Shown: positions 1-12,133, counted from the stretch's first letter. The stretch: 64,000 nucleotides of DNA from Episyrphus balteatus (GCF_945859705.1 NC_079134.1:39694576-39758575); one strand, 5' to 3'. Program-made: numbers and translations. The notes: a model not told the origin generated them from the sequence alone.

Positions 1-461
1 TCGACCTTGAACGCCTTCATATCCATAGCTAGAAGTCGACTCATAGTATCTGCATGCGATAATGATGACGTCAAATCGGTTAGAAATTTATTGTTATTAG
101 TGCAGCTGTTGTTGTTGGCTAATGTTGTTGTAGTGGTTACCATTGAAGTGGCAACAGTCAATTTCGAGACTGTAAAGTCGAGAGGTTGTTCTGCACCGAT
201 TAGAGTGCCGCCAGCGCTGCGAGCAGTGTGCTGGTCATTAACACCTGCCTCTGCCACTGCTGCTGCTGTTGATCTTGTAGTTGAAGGTGAGACGGCCGAA
301 GCCGATGACGACGATGGCGATGGTGATGGTGGGCTATCGTAGCCCACAGACGCCGCTGCCGCTGTAGCCACAGTGGCAACCACTGATGGATGATGATGCT
401 GCGTCAGGATGTGATGAGGTGTTCGTTCAGCGGAGCTTAGTTGAGCGATCAGCAGCGACAT
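1..461 (-). CDS. Partial 5' coding exon of a low-complexity, probably nuclear protein with a CtBP-type motif
   Basis: An uninterrupted minus-strand frame of 153 codons runs from ATG (461-459) off the left edge; the first upstream in-frame stop is about 27 bases before the ATG. The base before this stretch and the ATG context (ATC ATG, A at -3) are acceptable for a fly start, but a splice acceptor just upstream (CTCAG, near 474) is also possible. The peptide opens MSLLIAQLSS, then has a His run (about 22-24), Ala/Val-rich and Pro/Ser-rich stretches (about 28-66), PLDFTVSK at 93-100, a Thr/Asn-rich stretch (109-124) and an ordered-looking tail ending SRLLAMDMKAFKV at the edge. Composition is far richer in GC than the flanks and follows codon structure, as in fly transcriptional regulators. 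PxDLS-like motifs bind the co-repressor CtBP in families such as LCoR/Eip93F; assignment to that family is a guess. No catalytic domain is visible. It is the only convincing host coding sequence here. Confidence 0.7.
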   Translation of the reverse strand, partial: MSLLIAQLSSAERTPHHILTQHHHPSVVATVATAAAASVGYDSPPSPSPSSSSASAVSPSTTRSTAAAVAEAGVNDQHTARSAGGTLIGAEQPLDFTVSKLTVATSMVTTTTTLANNNSCTNNNKFLTDLTSSLSHADTMSRLLAMDMKAFKV

Positions 462-1487
462 GATTGGGTGTGCTGAGCATTTGATTTATGATTGATGATT
501 AGATAGGAGTCAGCGTCATTGGCGTCGTCGTCGACTCGAGTGCAGTAGCATAATCTGGAAATGAAAGCATCATAAAAATATAGAAGCCATGAAACTGGAA
601 GCTTTTTCTCTAAAGGCTGGTGTAAATATCGTGGGAAAGCCATCTCCGTTAAATGGAAATTCATTAAACAATTAACCAATTAGTTGGTATAATTTGCTAA
701 TTTAATAATAATATACTTTTGTTTGGTCGTTTATTTAAACTGACAATTGCCTCTAACGTTGTTGAGCCTTTGGGGTGACATTATGACAGTTACACGTTCA
801 CAGTTAACGCTTAATCGAGCGTGAAGAAATTCTTTTTTTTTTTGTCAGCTTTATTATGAGGGTTGTCTAAAGTGGAAACAACACTTTGGGGCACGACTAA
901 AGACGACGGCGACGGACGGCACGATGTTACCCATCAGAATGAGAATGTTTGAAATACAAGTTAATTGACAAAAACGATACAAATTGATTATAAAATTCTT
1001 TCAAAAGTTTACCGCTGGGTTTCTGATGGCAAGGCGGCAAGTCTTCATCATTATAATTAGGCAGTTAACATAAGGGTGACATTTGCGTGAATGGGGGTCA
1101 GTTTGTTTTTTTTTTTTGAGACTTTTGTCATATTTATATTCAAAAATATTTAAATTAACTTCAATTGAATGAATCGTTAGAGCGATGATATGGGACACTA
1201 TTTATGAGCTGTCAATTGATTTGTTTGAAATTAAAAAGAAACCGAGATGGGATTTTGGATCTTAACCGATTTCTTCTTAAAATAGATGGCTAGAATTTTG
1301 AACTTTTGAAACTGGACACAATTAACGTGTTTTGTCAAATACTTAATATGTCAATCATAATCATGATCAAGAAATATTGAAATACAATGCAAATACTGTT
1401 AAATATTTTTGTGATTTGAAAACTACTATATGACTTCTACTATGACTGAATGCTGCATACACCAGCATTTGTGAGTACACAAATCGT
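462..1487. other. 5' flank / possible 5'UTR of the left-edge gene, otherwise no gene
   Basis: Bases 462-560 keep the GTCGTCG-type composition of the coding exon and probably are 5'UTR of the minus-strand gene. A 76-codon frame here (679-449) overlaps the start in another frame and is best seen as a chance uORF-like frame. From about 690 the sequence turns AT-rich with no recognised promoter motif, repeat or coding sequence. Confidence 0.35.
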
Positions 1488-1490
1488 CGC

Positions 1491-2779
1491 ACAGTGGTGC
1501 CATTCTTCGTTTTTGGCGTCAAAATTCATTTGCACGGCCATTTCTGGACGAAAAGTCGTGAAGTTTGGTACACTTAATGATAATAGTATGGAGAATACAA
1601 AAAGGCTGCCAACTTTTTTTTATTCAAAATGGCGGATCCAAAATGGCGGAAAGAATGAGCTTTAAAATAGAATTTTCATTTTCAAAACAGTATATAAGCT
1701 AGAAATTGGGCTAAATTCATGTCAAAAAGGTGTTAGATTTGTGATTTAGGATTCATAGATTCATATTCTTTACAAAAAAAATCAAAAAATCTGTAAACAA
1801 AGTCCAAAAAATGCCAAATTAGTAAAACACACTTTAAGACCTCTAAATACGCTATTTCATGTATTTTTTTTTTCACTTATCACAATTTTGAGATCTCTTC
1901 TATTTATGTTTCATAAGAAAATTGAAAATATTGGGGTTATATGGTTGCCAGCTATGTTTTTAAGTAAATATAAGAAAACATGATATAATGAAAAGTTACA
2001 ATGTTCAATAAAACTGAGAATTTATTTTTTCCGTAAACCAAAATATAATTTCCTAATAGATTTTAACGTTCTTAATTCAAATTCGAAGTCGAAAAAAATC
2101 TATGACGTCACGTTTCGTAGATAAAAATTAATTTTGATCTGCTTATATCTCAAAAACGTGACGTCATAGATTTTTTTCGACTTCGGATTTGAATTTAAAA
2201 CGTTAAGATCTATTAGGAAAGTATATTTTGGTTTACGGAAAAAATAAATTCTCAGTTTTATTGAACATTGTAACTTTTCATTATATCATGTTTTCTTACA
2301 TTTACTTAAAAACATAGTTGGCAACCATATAATCCCAATATTTTCAATTTTCTTATGAGACATAAATAGAAGAGATCTCAAAATTGTGATAAGTGAAAAA
2401 AAAAATACATGAAATAGCGTATTTAGAGGTCTTAAAGTGTGTTTTACTAAATTGGCATTTTTTGGACTTTGTTTACAAATTTTTTTATTTTTTTGTAAAG
2501 AATATGAATCTATGAATCCTAAATCACAAATCTAACACCTTTTTGACATGAATTTAGCCCAATTTCTAGCTTATATACTGTTTTGAAAATGAAAATTCTA
2601 TTTTAAAGCTCATTCTTTCCGCCATTTTGGAGCCGCCATTTTGAATAAAAAAAAAGTTGGCAGTCTTTTTGTATTCTTCATACTATTATCATTCAGTGTA
2701 CCAAATTTCATGACTTTTCGTCCAGAAATGGCCGTGCAAATGAATTTTGACGCCAAAAACGAAGAATGGCACCACTGTG
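1491..2779. repeat. 1.29-kb near-perfect palindrome (foldback-type element)
   Basis: The left arm (about 1488-2115) is repeated as reverse complement at about 2154-2781, leaving a spacer of roughly 38 bases around 2116-2153. The ends read ACAGTGGTGCCATTC inward on both sides, with only scattered mismatches over some 620 bases. CGTCGC lies directly outside both ends (1485-1490 and 2780-2785), which may be a 6-bp target duplication since it is a direct, not inverted, copy. No transposase frame is present; the 71-codon frame at 1450-1665 simply reads the arm. Probably a non-autonomous foldback DNA transposon; the CAGTGGTGCC start is hAT-like, but the superfamily is unproven. Confidence 0.8.
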
Positions 2780-2858
2780 CGTCGCCCTAGAAATGGATAT
2801 AGGCCGTATAGGCTATTGAAAATCTATGTATATACGGCTACCCAATTCTAGGGCGACG
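2780..2858. repeat. 79-bp hairpin with CGTCGCCCTAGAA inverted ends
   Basis: CGTCGCCCTAGAA at 2780-2792 is repeated as reverse complement at 2846-2858. It abuts the right end of the 1.29-kb palindrome. It could be a tiny MITE or the remains of an element that the palindrome entered. Confidence 0.6.
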
Positions 2859-2974
2859 AAATGTGCACTTGACGTTTTGAGGCTGCTGGCGAAGTTAAAC
2901 ATGTTATACTCTTGGTGATAGGGAGTTATGTTGTTTTGTGCAAAAAGATACGAGGACTTTTATTGTTACACTTA

Positions 2975-3895
2975 ATGCGTTCAGAGTAATAGTGGGCCAA
3001 GTCCACTTCTCTATAAGTTAGATGTTTAAGGGGGGAAATCCCTCCGGAATTTTTTATTTTTGCATTATTTTTTTTTTGCGTAATAAATTTATTTATCAAC
3101 CGAAGAAACTATTTTCAGTGATCTTAGCCTTAAATGAAGCCTCAAAAGTGCCTAGATAGTCCCGAAACCAATGCGCTCCGAACCTACCATAGTACGAAAA
3201 CAAAAACTTTAAACGCATTTTTTTCGAAACTAGTTTTTTTCCGCGCCGCCGTGCAATGTAACTCAAAAACTAATGAAGCTATCGACTTGAAATTTGAAGC
3301 AAATTACTCCTTAAATCAAAACATGAACCTAAAAGTTGAATACAATTTGTACAGTAAATATTTTTTTTAACTACTTCTTTGTAAAAAAAAACATGTTTTT
3401 TTCGTTTTTTTGATTTCTAATTTTTATTTTTCATTTAAAAAAAATAAATTTAGGTTCATATACTAATATCATCTAACGAAAAAAAATTTCCTTTTTGATT
3501 TAAGATGATTTCCTGGACCTGTACATTGCACGGCGCAAACTAGAGGCGTCAACTTTGAAAGGCTCCAGAGCCGCCATTTTGTTATTTTTTCATTTAAAAA
3601 ATTTTTTTTTTCAATTCTTGATAATGCCAGTAATATCTTGTCTTTTTCCAAATTTCAATAAGTGGCTTCAGTTTTTCATAAAAAAATAGTGAAAAAGGTG
3701 TCGTCTGGAGGGATTTCCCCTCCTTAAAGGTCTTAAAAATTAAGTGTTTGTTTATTTATAAAATAGAATGGTCTATAAAACATTTTTTTTTTTTCAAAAA
3801 TTCTTTAGTTTCTAAAAAAGAGCTTCTCAAAGTTGTCTATCATGCTTAAATTTCAAATAAATAACTTATCACATTATTTTTCTGAACGCCTCACA
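2975..3895. repeat. Interspersed repeat carrying a nested TTAA-flanked MITE
   Basis: The ends are imperfect inverted repeats: GCGTTCAGAGTAATAGTG at about 2977-2994 and its reverse complement in degraded form near 3872-3892 (ATTATTTTTCTGAACGC). The element is interrupted by the MITE at 3030-3723. A related copy without the MITE lies at about 28220-28430. No coding sequence was seen. Confidence 0.55.
3030..3723 (+). mobile_element. TTAA-flanked MITE, copy 1 (694 bp)
   Basis: The terminal inverted repeats read GGGGGGAAATCCCTCCGGA at the left and TCTGGAGGGATTTCCCCTCC at the right. TTAA sits directly outside both ends (3026-3029 and 3724-3727), the target preference of piggyBac-type transposases. 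The whole length is repeated in opposite orientation at 58067-58770. No transposase frame is present, so it is non-autonomous; short frames at 3134-3370 and 3651-3469 are chance. The flanks match an uninterrupted copy near 28255, so the insertion point can be read directly. Confidence 0.85.
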
Positions 3896-4132
3896 TAATA
3901 ATGTTTGATCACTTCGATTACCTTACAGACAGTATAACGTAACATTTTTTGTCCACAATATTGAAAAAATTAAATAACTTTGAAAAATTTCACTTCTTCT
4001 TCAATCAATGTATGTAAAAAAAACTCTTCCCTCGTAAATAGTTATTTGGAAAAATGTTAGCGAAATAAAAGTTTGTTAGGTAAAAAAATATTAGTGATAA
4101 AAAAATTTATCCAAAAACTAGTAAAAAATTGC

Positions 4133-6225
4133 GCCATGCAAATTTTTTTTTCAAAAGTTTTGACAGTAGGTATAGACATAAACTTGAAAATGCAAACATT
4201 AACATTTGTGCGTTTAGCGTTAAGCCTTAGATCTTGACCAATTAAGAGTATCCTCTCCTAAAAATACACTGTACTGTACGAGTACTTCGATTGAATAATT
4301 TGCCTTAAAACAATTGTTCATTGTTTTCCGCTTGCCCAGAAAGGTTAAACAAAATTTTTGACGTGATAACGTCTTATAAATCAAAATCGATGAACCATGG
4401 CAGCCACCACAAAAAGTGCGGCAAAAAATTTAAATTCAAAATTAAAAATAAACTATTAGAGATACAAAAATCTCCTAAAACTTATTTGAAAGATAATAAT
4501 CTAAAGCCTTATCCAATTGAAGGATTTTTAAAAATTCCGTCATTTAATAGGGTAAACCGGGGTAAAACGGAAAGATGAAATTTGGGCTAAAAAACGCGTG
4601 GTCGTAGAGAGTTGATTCTTTTTGTTATAGATAGAGGAGACTGATTTAAGGATAACTGCATTTAAGAAAAAATTCTAAAAAATTCTGGAACTCCGCTATA
4701 ACGTTTTGTTTGAACGTTGATCAGGTGTTGTGGGTTAGACAAAATGTGGATTATGGGTAGAGGAATTTTTTTTGACAATTCTAAAGGTGCCAGGTGAAAG
4801 TTGAAGGAAAAAAAATTAGGCGTCTCATACGGATTTTTTCCAACACTCTGCGTTTCGAAATATGAATTTTTGAAAAATACCTACTTTTTTAGGGGTATTT
4901 TTGGGTAGTTTTTGATTATTAGCTTTTTTTTGGAGCGTTTAAAAATCTCAAGTTATATGGGACATGTAGGGCTAAAGATAAATGCGCATAAACGTGCAAA
5001 AAATTGGAATCGTTAAAAGAGTTTTGACTGAATGCGGAGAAAAATAAGTTTTTAAAAAACAGGTTTTTTGGCCGTTTTTAACCGATTTTCATCGTTTTTT
5101 ATTTTTACCTTTTTTTCTTTATTAGATAGAGGAATATTATATATGGAGTAATGATAGACCATGACTACGACTATATGTGTGCGAAATTTCAATCATTTTC
5201 GTAAACACAATTTTGAGATAACGGTAAAATATAATTTTAGAATTCAACAGGTTATAACTTTTTACCAAGAGCAGATAGAAATTTGATTAAACATTTATGA
5301 GTATCCTGATACAATTACCTTTCAATTGGTATATCACACATAATGCTAGACTAACTACAAGCCACACAATGTTAAATCAAGAAACTTGCGAAAAACATCA
5401 TACCACCAGTGGAGATCTGTTGCGCCATGAACAGCCACCAGTGTGGGAAGTACCGTAATCTCAGTCTGGAAATTCCACATGGTTGACTTTAAAAAATTCT
5501 AACTTCTCTGTAGGCATCTTTGAAATGAGATTGATACGTCGCGTCGTTTGAAAGGTGAAACAATAAGCTTTCACATGGTATAAAATTTTTTATAGGTTGT
5601 TAGGGAAAAAATTCATTTAATAGCATGAGAACATAAAAATAAATGTTTTTTTGCTTTTTTTTTTGATGAAATTTCATCGAGTTTAAAAAATTCTAGCTCT
5701 TTTTGTAGATGTCTCATAGACTTGATCTACATATATATTTTTAGCTTAGACAATAAGCTTTCAGATGGTGTTTTTTAGATTGTTAAAAAAAATGGAAGAT
5801 AAATTTACATGTTTTCTTTGATGAAAATGATTGTTTTAAATAAATCTTTTTAATACTTTTTGCTCATTGTAAAAATTTAAAAATGGTTTTATTATTTAGA
5901 ATATTTGGCTTTTTAATGGTATAATTTTTTTTGTGAGCTTTTAAAATAAAAAAAATTAATATAATGAGAAAAGAAAAAAGGTATTTTTTTTTTCGCTTTT
6001 TCTTGTAAATTATGATTGTTTGAAATAAATAAAAGCTTCAAATGGCTCATTTTAAAAGCACACAACCTGTTTTCTTACGACGTTATCACGTAAAATCATC
6101 GTTCGTAAACCGGCTTTACAGACAACCTCTTTTTTTTACTAATAACAGTGGTAACTTTTAAATTAAAAGTCTTCCTAATATCAGGCAAACGAATCGCAGT
6201 TTTGTAAACAAATTTTTTTTTTTTT
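4133..6225 (+). repeat. Interspersed repeat copy A, split by a 1.73-kb insertion
   Basis: The outer parts (about 4133-4360 and 6092-6225) align with copy B at 23050-24075: both share GACAGTAGG/GATAGTAGG...ATAAACTTGAAAATG, CCAATTAAGA, a TTGTTTTCCGCT block, and GGCAAACGAATCGCA near the end. In copy A the match is broken by the element at 4361-6091. No protein is recognised. Confidence 0.6.
4361..6091. mobile_element. 1.73-kb insertion with ACGTGATAACGTCTTA ends
   Basis: ACGTGATAACGTCTTA at 4361-4376 and its near-perfect reverse complement at 6076-6091 bound a segment absent from the related repeat at 23.0-24.1 kb. The interior is AT-rich with no frame over 90 codons and no recognised transposase; the frame 4321-4578 crosses the left border and is chance. 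It is a non-autonomous DNA-transposon candidate of unknown superfamily. I could not define the target duplication. Confidence 0.6.
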
Positions 6226-6599
6226 GAATTTTGTTTTAAAATTGTATGCGAGTTGTATTACTTTAATAATGAGGGGGATACAGTTTTCTTAGAAGAAATT
6301 AGAATTCAATGCTCTTTGCATAAAATCCAACACCGACACATGTTAAGGAAAATTTATGTATCAAATACCTCTGCCAAAATAGTAAAGATAAAAAAAATAT
6401 TTTTGGCGTAACAGAAAATATTGAACAAAATTATACTAGTTTTAAGGTAGATATTTTTTAATTCGCAGTTTTCAGGTATTTATCAATATAAAACACATTC
6501 AGTTTTATTTATTTGATTTAGGCCTGATTTTTCAATCGTCAGAAGAATAATGTCAATATAAAAGATCTTATATAATTTTAATATAAGCCAAAAACAAAA
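6092..6599. other. AT-rich filler
   Basis: Apart from the tail of repeat copy A (to about 6225), I see no gene, RNA or structured repeat here. Confidence 0.4.
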
Positions 6600-7047
6600 T
6601 TAAAAAAAAAAAATAATTTTTGGATTTAAAAAAAAAATTTTAAAACTTTTTTTTGAAAAATCAAATTTTCGAAAACGGGACATTGAATTATTTTGAAATT
6701 TTGTTTTTAGATGTTGATTAGTGATTTCTACAAAATAGCATACCAATTCTATTTTAAAACTTTTTTTCCAAAAAAATTATTTATAAAAAATTAGTTTTTT
6801 AAAAAACGGCTCTAACGACTTTGAAAATTTTTTTCTAAAAATGCATCTCAATATATCAATCAAAACTGCATACTTGTTTACGAGGGCAATTTGATTTCAG
6901 ATTTTGTTTTATATATTTTTTTTAACGAATTTAATTTTTTTTTATTTTTTTACATTTTCCAAATTTCTATATAAAAAGTCTTTAAAATTTAAGCAACTTG
7001 AACTCTAAGAGCAAGTTCGTGCGACCCAGTCGTGCATTTTATTTTTA
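6600..7047 (+). repeat. Truncated 3' part of the (GTCT)n element family
   Basis: This aligns with the right half of the full element at 12134-13176. Shared blocks include CGAAAACGG-type stretches, AAAAAACGGCTC...AACG, and the terminal GAGCAAGT(T/A)CGTGCGACCC followed by AGTCGTGCATTTTATTT (7010-7045). The 5' half with the microsatellite is missing. Confidence 0.65.
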
Positions 7048-9382
7048 TTTTTTTTATTTTATTTTATTTTTGTTTTTATCCCATAAATCTTGAAAAAGTG
7101 ATTTTTTCCTCAATTTTTTCAACTTCACCCATTTTTTATTGCACAACAAAACAAACAACAACAAAAAAGTTAGGTTATATTCTGAAAGAATATTTATTTA
7201 TTGGTGAACTGCTGGGCGCTGGTTAAATAAATGGAATCAAGAATTTTTGAGTAGTTTTTAATAAAAGGTTTTCGTTTCAATTTTTCTCAAAATACAAAAA
7301 GAACTCAAAAGGTATTTTTTGCAGAGGCGTACGTTGATTTGCAGCCCGGCAGGGGCAAGACTCAATTTGGGAGCCCTTTTCTCTTAATTTTTTTTTTTAA
7401 GAAAATGTATATATGTATGTATTTATTTAAGAAAATGTTTGTTTTATTGAGTTTGACCAAAACTGCGGAATCTATGCTACTTTTTCGTAACTAGAAAATA
7501 TGGCATATTATGATGTGAATTGCAAGGTGCAAAATAGGGTGCTCGTTATTTTAAATTTAGAATTTGTATGCTCCTAAGAAATGAAATTAAAAAACCCTAA
7601 CCCGTGCCGCCAAGCGGTTAAAGTTTCTTATGGAATAACATGGTGTTTCTTGGACCTTGTTCGATCAATTTTAAATTCCAGCCAAACCATTTGTTCAAAA
7701 AATTTAAAACTTTACAGACTCAAACTTTATAAGTTTGACCCCGTGACCCACCCTTGTATACATTAAGTAAATAATTATGAAAAATATACGTACATAATTA
7801 TTGGTTTGATGACATGATTCAACAAAGTATTCAATATCTATCAATGTTTTCCCAGACAATACTGGTATTCCACTTGTTGAAAAGTTTTTATTGATCAAAA
7901 GACTATCAATTTGGTGATAATGATAAACTTTTTCTGAGAAAAATTACCCAATTAATTTGAAAAAAAAAAACTCAATGTCACGCTTAGTTTGCCAAAAAAT
8001 CGGCATTATTTTTAAAAAAATGCTACCTCATGTTCTTAAAATAACAAAAAAAAAAAAAAATTGGAATTCCCGACTGATTTAAAAAAAATTATCAAAAAAT
8101 TTTATTGATTATTTAATTAATATTTATTGAAGTTTTTTTTTTTTTATTTTATCGCAGGCCTACTTAAAAAACGCAAATTAGCAACCAAAATCATAATCAT
8201 GCACGCAGGCAACATTTTTTCTTTTTTGAATGAAAAAAACTTTATCAATAAGAAATCTCAATATTTCATCAATATGATTGTAATCATAACCAATTGAGTT
8301 AATAACCTAAAGTGACTGATTATTTCTTCACACTTATGATGGCTACAGGTTAATATATATTTTTTTTCCTTTTTTATGTCGAACGACATAATATTTCTTT
8401 TTTCTTTTAACTGATATAAGAATTGTGATAAGAAATGTGGGCTTGTTTTCTTTAGCGTTTTTTTTTTTTTTCTTTTATTGATAAGAAATTGATATTAATT
8501 TTTTTTTATTGACGTGCATTTTAACTTTCTCAGAAATAATGCCTACATGTTCGGTTAGTTTTCGTTTGTTCATTGTTGTTATGTAAATAAAAGTGTAAGT
8601 TATACAGGTACTGGTTAAATAGATAAAAAAAATATAATAAAGAAAGTAAATAAATGATAAATCAATATCTGATGACGAACTCAATTTATATGGAAGAATA
8701 TTGATATCAATACAATTTTTACGTACACCTGTGATGCACTCATGCACTTGTTATTTTTTTTTTACAAACAATGATATAATTTTTATTGAAAGAAATTTTA
8801 TTTTACTTTATAGAAAAAACTATGATTCTAAGAATGTTGTAATTTTAAGTTAATTGCGATGTAGTTTTATCAGTTTTGTTGTTGAGTATAATCAAAAACA
8901 ATACAAAATTGAAAAAAAGCCCCGAGAGACTTTTTGACTCCAAATATTTTGAAGAACCGTATACCGTACTATCTGAAAGAGGTACTAGAGTATTGAGTTA
9001 CTTTCAAATAAGTTATAAGTAGGAATAGTGCTGACAAAAACATTGTCACTTCCATTAATTGAGATTTTCTTACACAAAACTTATAGCCCAGGCAAATTCA
9101 GATTTAGGAAACATGACAGAGTATCAGTTATTATATTTAGAATCTAAAATATTGCCAATTTATACTATGCAAATTAATTGAAAAACTCACGTTATTTAAT
9201 CCTCCGAAAACCTTATAAAGTTCTAAATTTAAATTACCAGTTTTTTTAATTCGATATTGGGACGCATATAGCTAAAAAACTGCTTTATATTTCCATTCTT
9301 AAATTTGCTCACACTAATAGAAGAAAACTTGGTGACTAATATTATGGTGGTTACAGTAAATATTGAGGACTCATTTTATAGA
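7048..9382. other. AT-rich stretch with no recognised feature
   Basis: Long A and T runs produce short Phe/Lys/Ile-rich frames only. A GC-richer patch near 7330-7375 (AGAGGCGTACG...CAGCCCGGCAGGGGC) looks like a degraded element end but has no visible partner. I see no gene or RNA. Confidence 0.4.
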
Positions 9383-9385
9383 TAA

Positions 9386-10338
9386 CACTGGTCAACAAGG
9401 TTTTTGCCACAAGAACCAAAATATACTCTTCTAGTAGTTTTTGGGGTGCTAAATCCGAATCTGAAGTCAGAAAAATTTTATTGGCCTTCGTTTTTGAAAT
9501 ATTACCGTTAGAAAATGTCAAAAAACGTAATTTCAGCTGTTTTCGAGGTTTTGTTTTTATGTGGAGTAATTCATTATGAATAAATTTGTAACGGTGCCTA
9601 TAAGAGCTAGTTTTATTCCTTCAAAAAATGTTTAAATCTCTCCGATATCTCTTTTATTGCCCGAGATATTTAAAATTTAAGTAGCGGTCTTTGAATCAGA
9701 AACAACACTGGCCAACCAAATTAAACTTTTTTTGCCACAAGAATCAAAATATACTTTTCTAAAGGTTTTTTGGTTGCTGAACTCGAATCCACAATCAGAA
9801 AAATTCTATTAGCCTTTGTTCTTGAAATATTACCGTTATAAAATGCAAAAAAAGGTTTTTTTATAACGGTTATATTTCAAGAACGCAAGCTAAAAGAATT
9901 TTTCCGATTGCGGTTTTGAGTTCAGCAACTCAAAAACCTTCAGAAAAGTATATTTTGGTTCTTGTGGCAAAAATTCTGTGACCAGTAACTTAAACTTTAG
10001 ATTAAATTTAGTTTCTCTTTTTCTTATTAACTGAAACTTAAGATATCTCGAGAAATAACAGAGATATCGGGAAAATTTAAACAGTTTTTGAAAGAAGAAT
10101 ATTTTTTTTTTATAATAACCGTTACAAATTTGTTTATAATGAATTACCCCACAAAAAAAAGAGAACCTCGAAAACAGCCAAAATGACGTTTTTTAGCATT
10201 TTATAGCGGTAATATTTCAAAAACGGATACCAATCAAATTTTTCTGACTTCTGATTCGGATTCAGCACCTCAAAAACTACTAGAAAAGTATATTTTGGTT
10301 CTTGTGGCAAAAAAAAAGTTAAATTTTGTTGACCAGTG
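9386..10338. mobile_element. CACTG-ended palindromic element with a nested hairpin, copy 1 (953 bp)
   Basis: CACTGGTCAACAA at the left is repeated as reverse complement at the right. The arms continue inward for about 250-300 bases (for example CAAAATATACT...TCTAGTAGTTTTTG, CGAATC(T/A)GAAGTCAGAAAAA, GAAATATTACCGTTA). TAA directly flanks both ends (9383-9385, 10339-10341). CACT(A/G) ends with a 3-bp duplication are the marks of CACTA/CMC-type transposons. No transposase frame is present. A second, shorter hairpin of the same family lies inside. Confidence 0.7.
9716..9986. repeat. Inner hairpin related to the surrounding element
   Basis: CACTGGCCAACC at the left and the degraded complement TGTGACCAGT at the right bound a ~270-bp palindrome. 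It shares GCCACAAGAATCAAAATATAC and TTGAAATATTACCGTTA with the outer arms. It looks like a deleted copy of the same family inserted into, or generated at, the centre of the larger element. Confidence 0.6.
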
Positions 10339-10341
10339 TAA

Positions 10342-11226
10342 TTCGAAGTAGTACAATTCTCAAAGAATATTCCACAAAAATCGAGTCAGTTAGATATTAA
10401 TTTATGAAAAAATATTATTTTGGCTTCACCCGGGCTCTGGCCAACTATAAAATTGAAGTTAATCAACAAATTTGTATGTCATATATTAGATAATTTTATT
10501 GTTAATAAGTCAATGGTCAATTTTAGTTCAAATGGTTCAAAATGGAGCTATTAAATAAATGGCGGTTACACCCGAACGCGTACCATATCCCAACAAATTG
10601 ACTTTTATGATAAGCCCATACACATTCCATCAAAAAAACTTTATCTCGCGAAAAATGCAATTTGATTTGCCTGGGCTACTAAATTAATTTATTATTTTTA
10701 GTAATCAAACAGTTCAAATATCTACAAAATAGTGATCTTTAAGAATTCATAAAAATAATAAAAACAGTGGCCCTTAGTAATAGGTTCGAATTAAGCGAAA
10801 GCTCGATTTAAACAAAATATAAAACTGTTGAAAATGCGCCCTCAGAGTTTTTTTTTTTCTTTAATTAATTTATAATTTGTTTATAAATTTTGTTTAATAT
10901 TGAATTTTGCCTAATTTGTTTTTGTTATGAAAAATAAAATAAATATTTTATTATTAAAAAAACGTTCTCGTTTTATTTCTTAAGGGAAATTCATACCAAC
11001 AGCAAAATTTATTAAAAACATACCTCAACTCAATTTTAAATTAAAATAGTGCTATCATCTTAAAATCGACTTAGTTAGAGGTGAATGGCCTCTAAACCAA
11101 TTCTAAGTTTAGAAGTTAGATGTATGTTTTATTACCATTATTTTTTTGTTGTAAAAATCGAATTTTGCTAAATTCGGGTCAATTTCGTCTATTAAAAAAT
11201 CACTGAATTTTTTTGTTTGTTAAATG
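10342..11226. other. AT-rich stretch with no recognised feature
   Basis: I see no coding frame, RNA gene or paired repeat in this segment. Confidence 0.4.
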
Positions 11227-11605
11227 TTAAGGCTCCGTGCACACATGCATTTTTTTAAGCCATTTGATTTTTCAGGAATCAAAAACGCTGTGTTACTGTT
11301 CTGCGAGTTTTAAAGAATTTTTAGGATCATAACTTGCTGGAAAAACCAAAACCAGAACCAATACGAATGTTTTGCGAGAGCGTCGTCAAAATGACCTACT
11401 TAAATTAATTTTAAGCTTTTTAGGACGTGTGCACACATGCGAGGCGCTCGATTCTATAGAACTTCATACAGCGTCAATTTACCGCTCGTTCTCTTGTGTT
11501 TTGTTTTCCCGGAGCGTCACCGCAAGAGTACAAAAATGATACAGCGTGACCGCACGACCTCCGCTGCGTCCAAAAAACCTATCTATGTATGCACCGAGTT
11601 CTAAC
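11227..11605. repeat. Possible GC-richer MITE or SINE-like insertion
   Basis: GGCTCCGTGCACACATGC at about 11231-11248 is echoed internally (GTGTGCACACATGCG near 11427-11441). A degraded complement (TATGCACCGAGTTC) appears near 11588-11601. GC content is clearly higher than the flanks, particularly at 11430-11575. I found no second copy in the window, so the call is tentative. Confidence 0.35.
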
Positions 11606-12133
11606 GTTGTTCCGATATCGCAAAATGTTGCCATTAAAATTTGCAGTGACATGAAACAAATACTAGTAATATAGTATAGAACAAGGTTAGTCTTAAATCA
11701 TACATTACATAACATAATTTCATTACTCCGAAATTAAATATAAGTTAGGTATATAAAGTCTAACTTTTCATTTCTCTCGAATAAACTCTTTAAGTTCTTG
11801 GTTATCATCTCTGGTACCTATTAAATTTTATTCACCTTCACATTTAAAAAGACTTTTTGATTCTTTATATGTAGGTAAGAGAATTGAAACCGCGCATTGT
11901 CAATTTTATTAGGTCACTATTGTTTTACTGAAAAATATTCATTTTTCCATACAAAGGACTTAAAATTTTAGGATTGTGCTATAAAGGGTGAAAAAAACTC
12001 GTTTAGGCCATTCTTCCGGAAAGGTATCGATATCATACCAAGATTTTATAAGTCACTTTGATGCACTTGAGGACTATTATTTATTATACTACTCAGTTTC
12101 ATTTTACATGATACCTATCGAAAATTGTTCCCT
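11606..12133. other. AT-rich flank, no recognised feature
   Basis: No gene or repeat was recognised between the GC-richer insertion and the (GTCT)n element. Confidence 0.35.
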
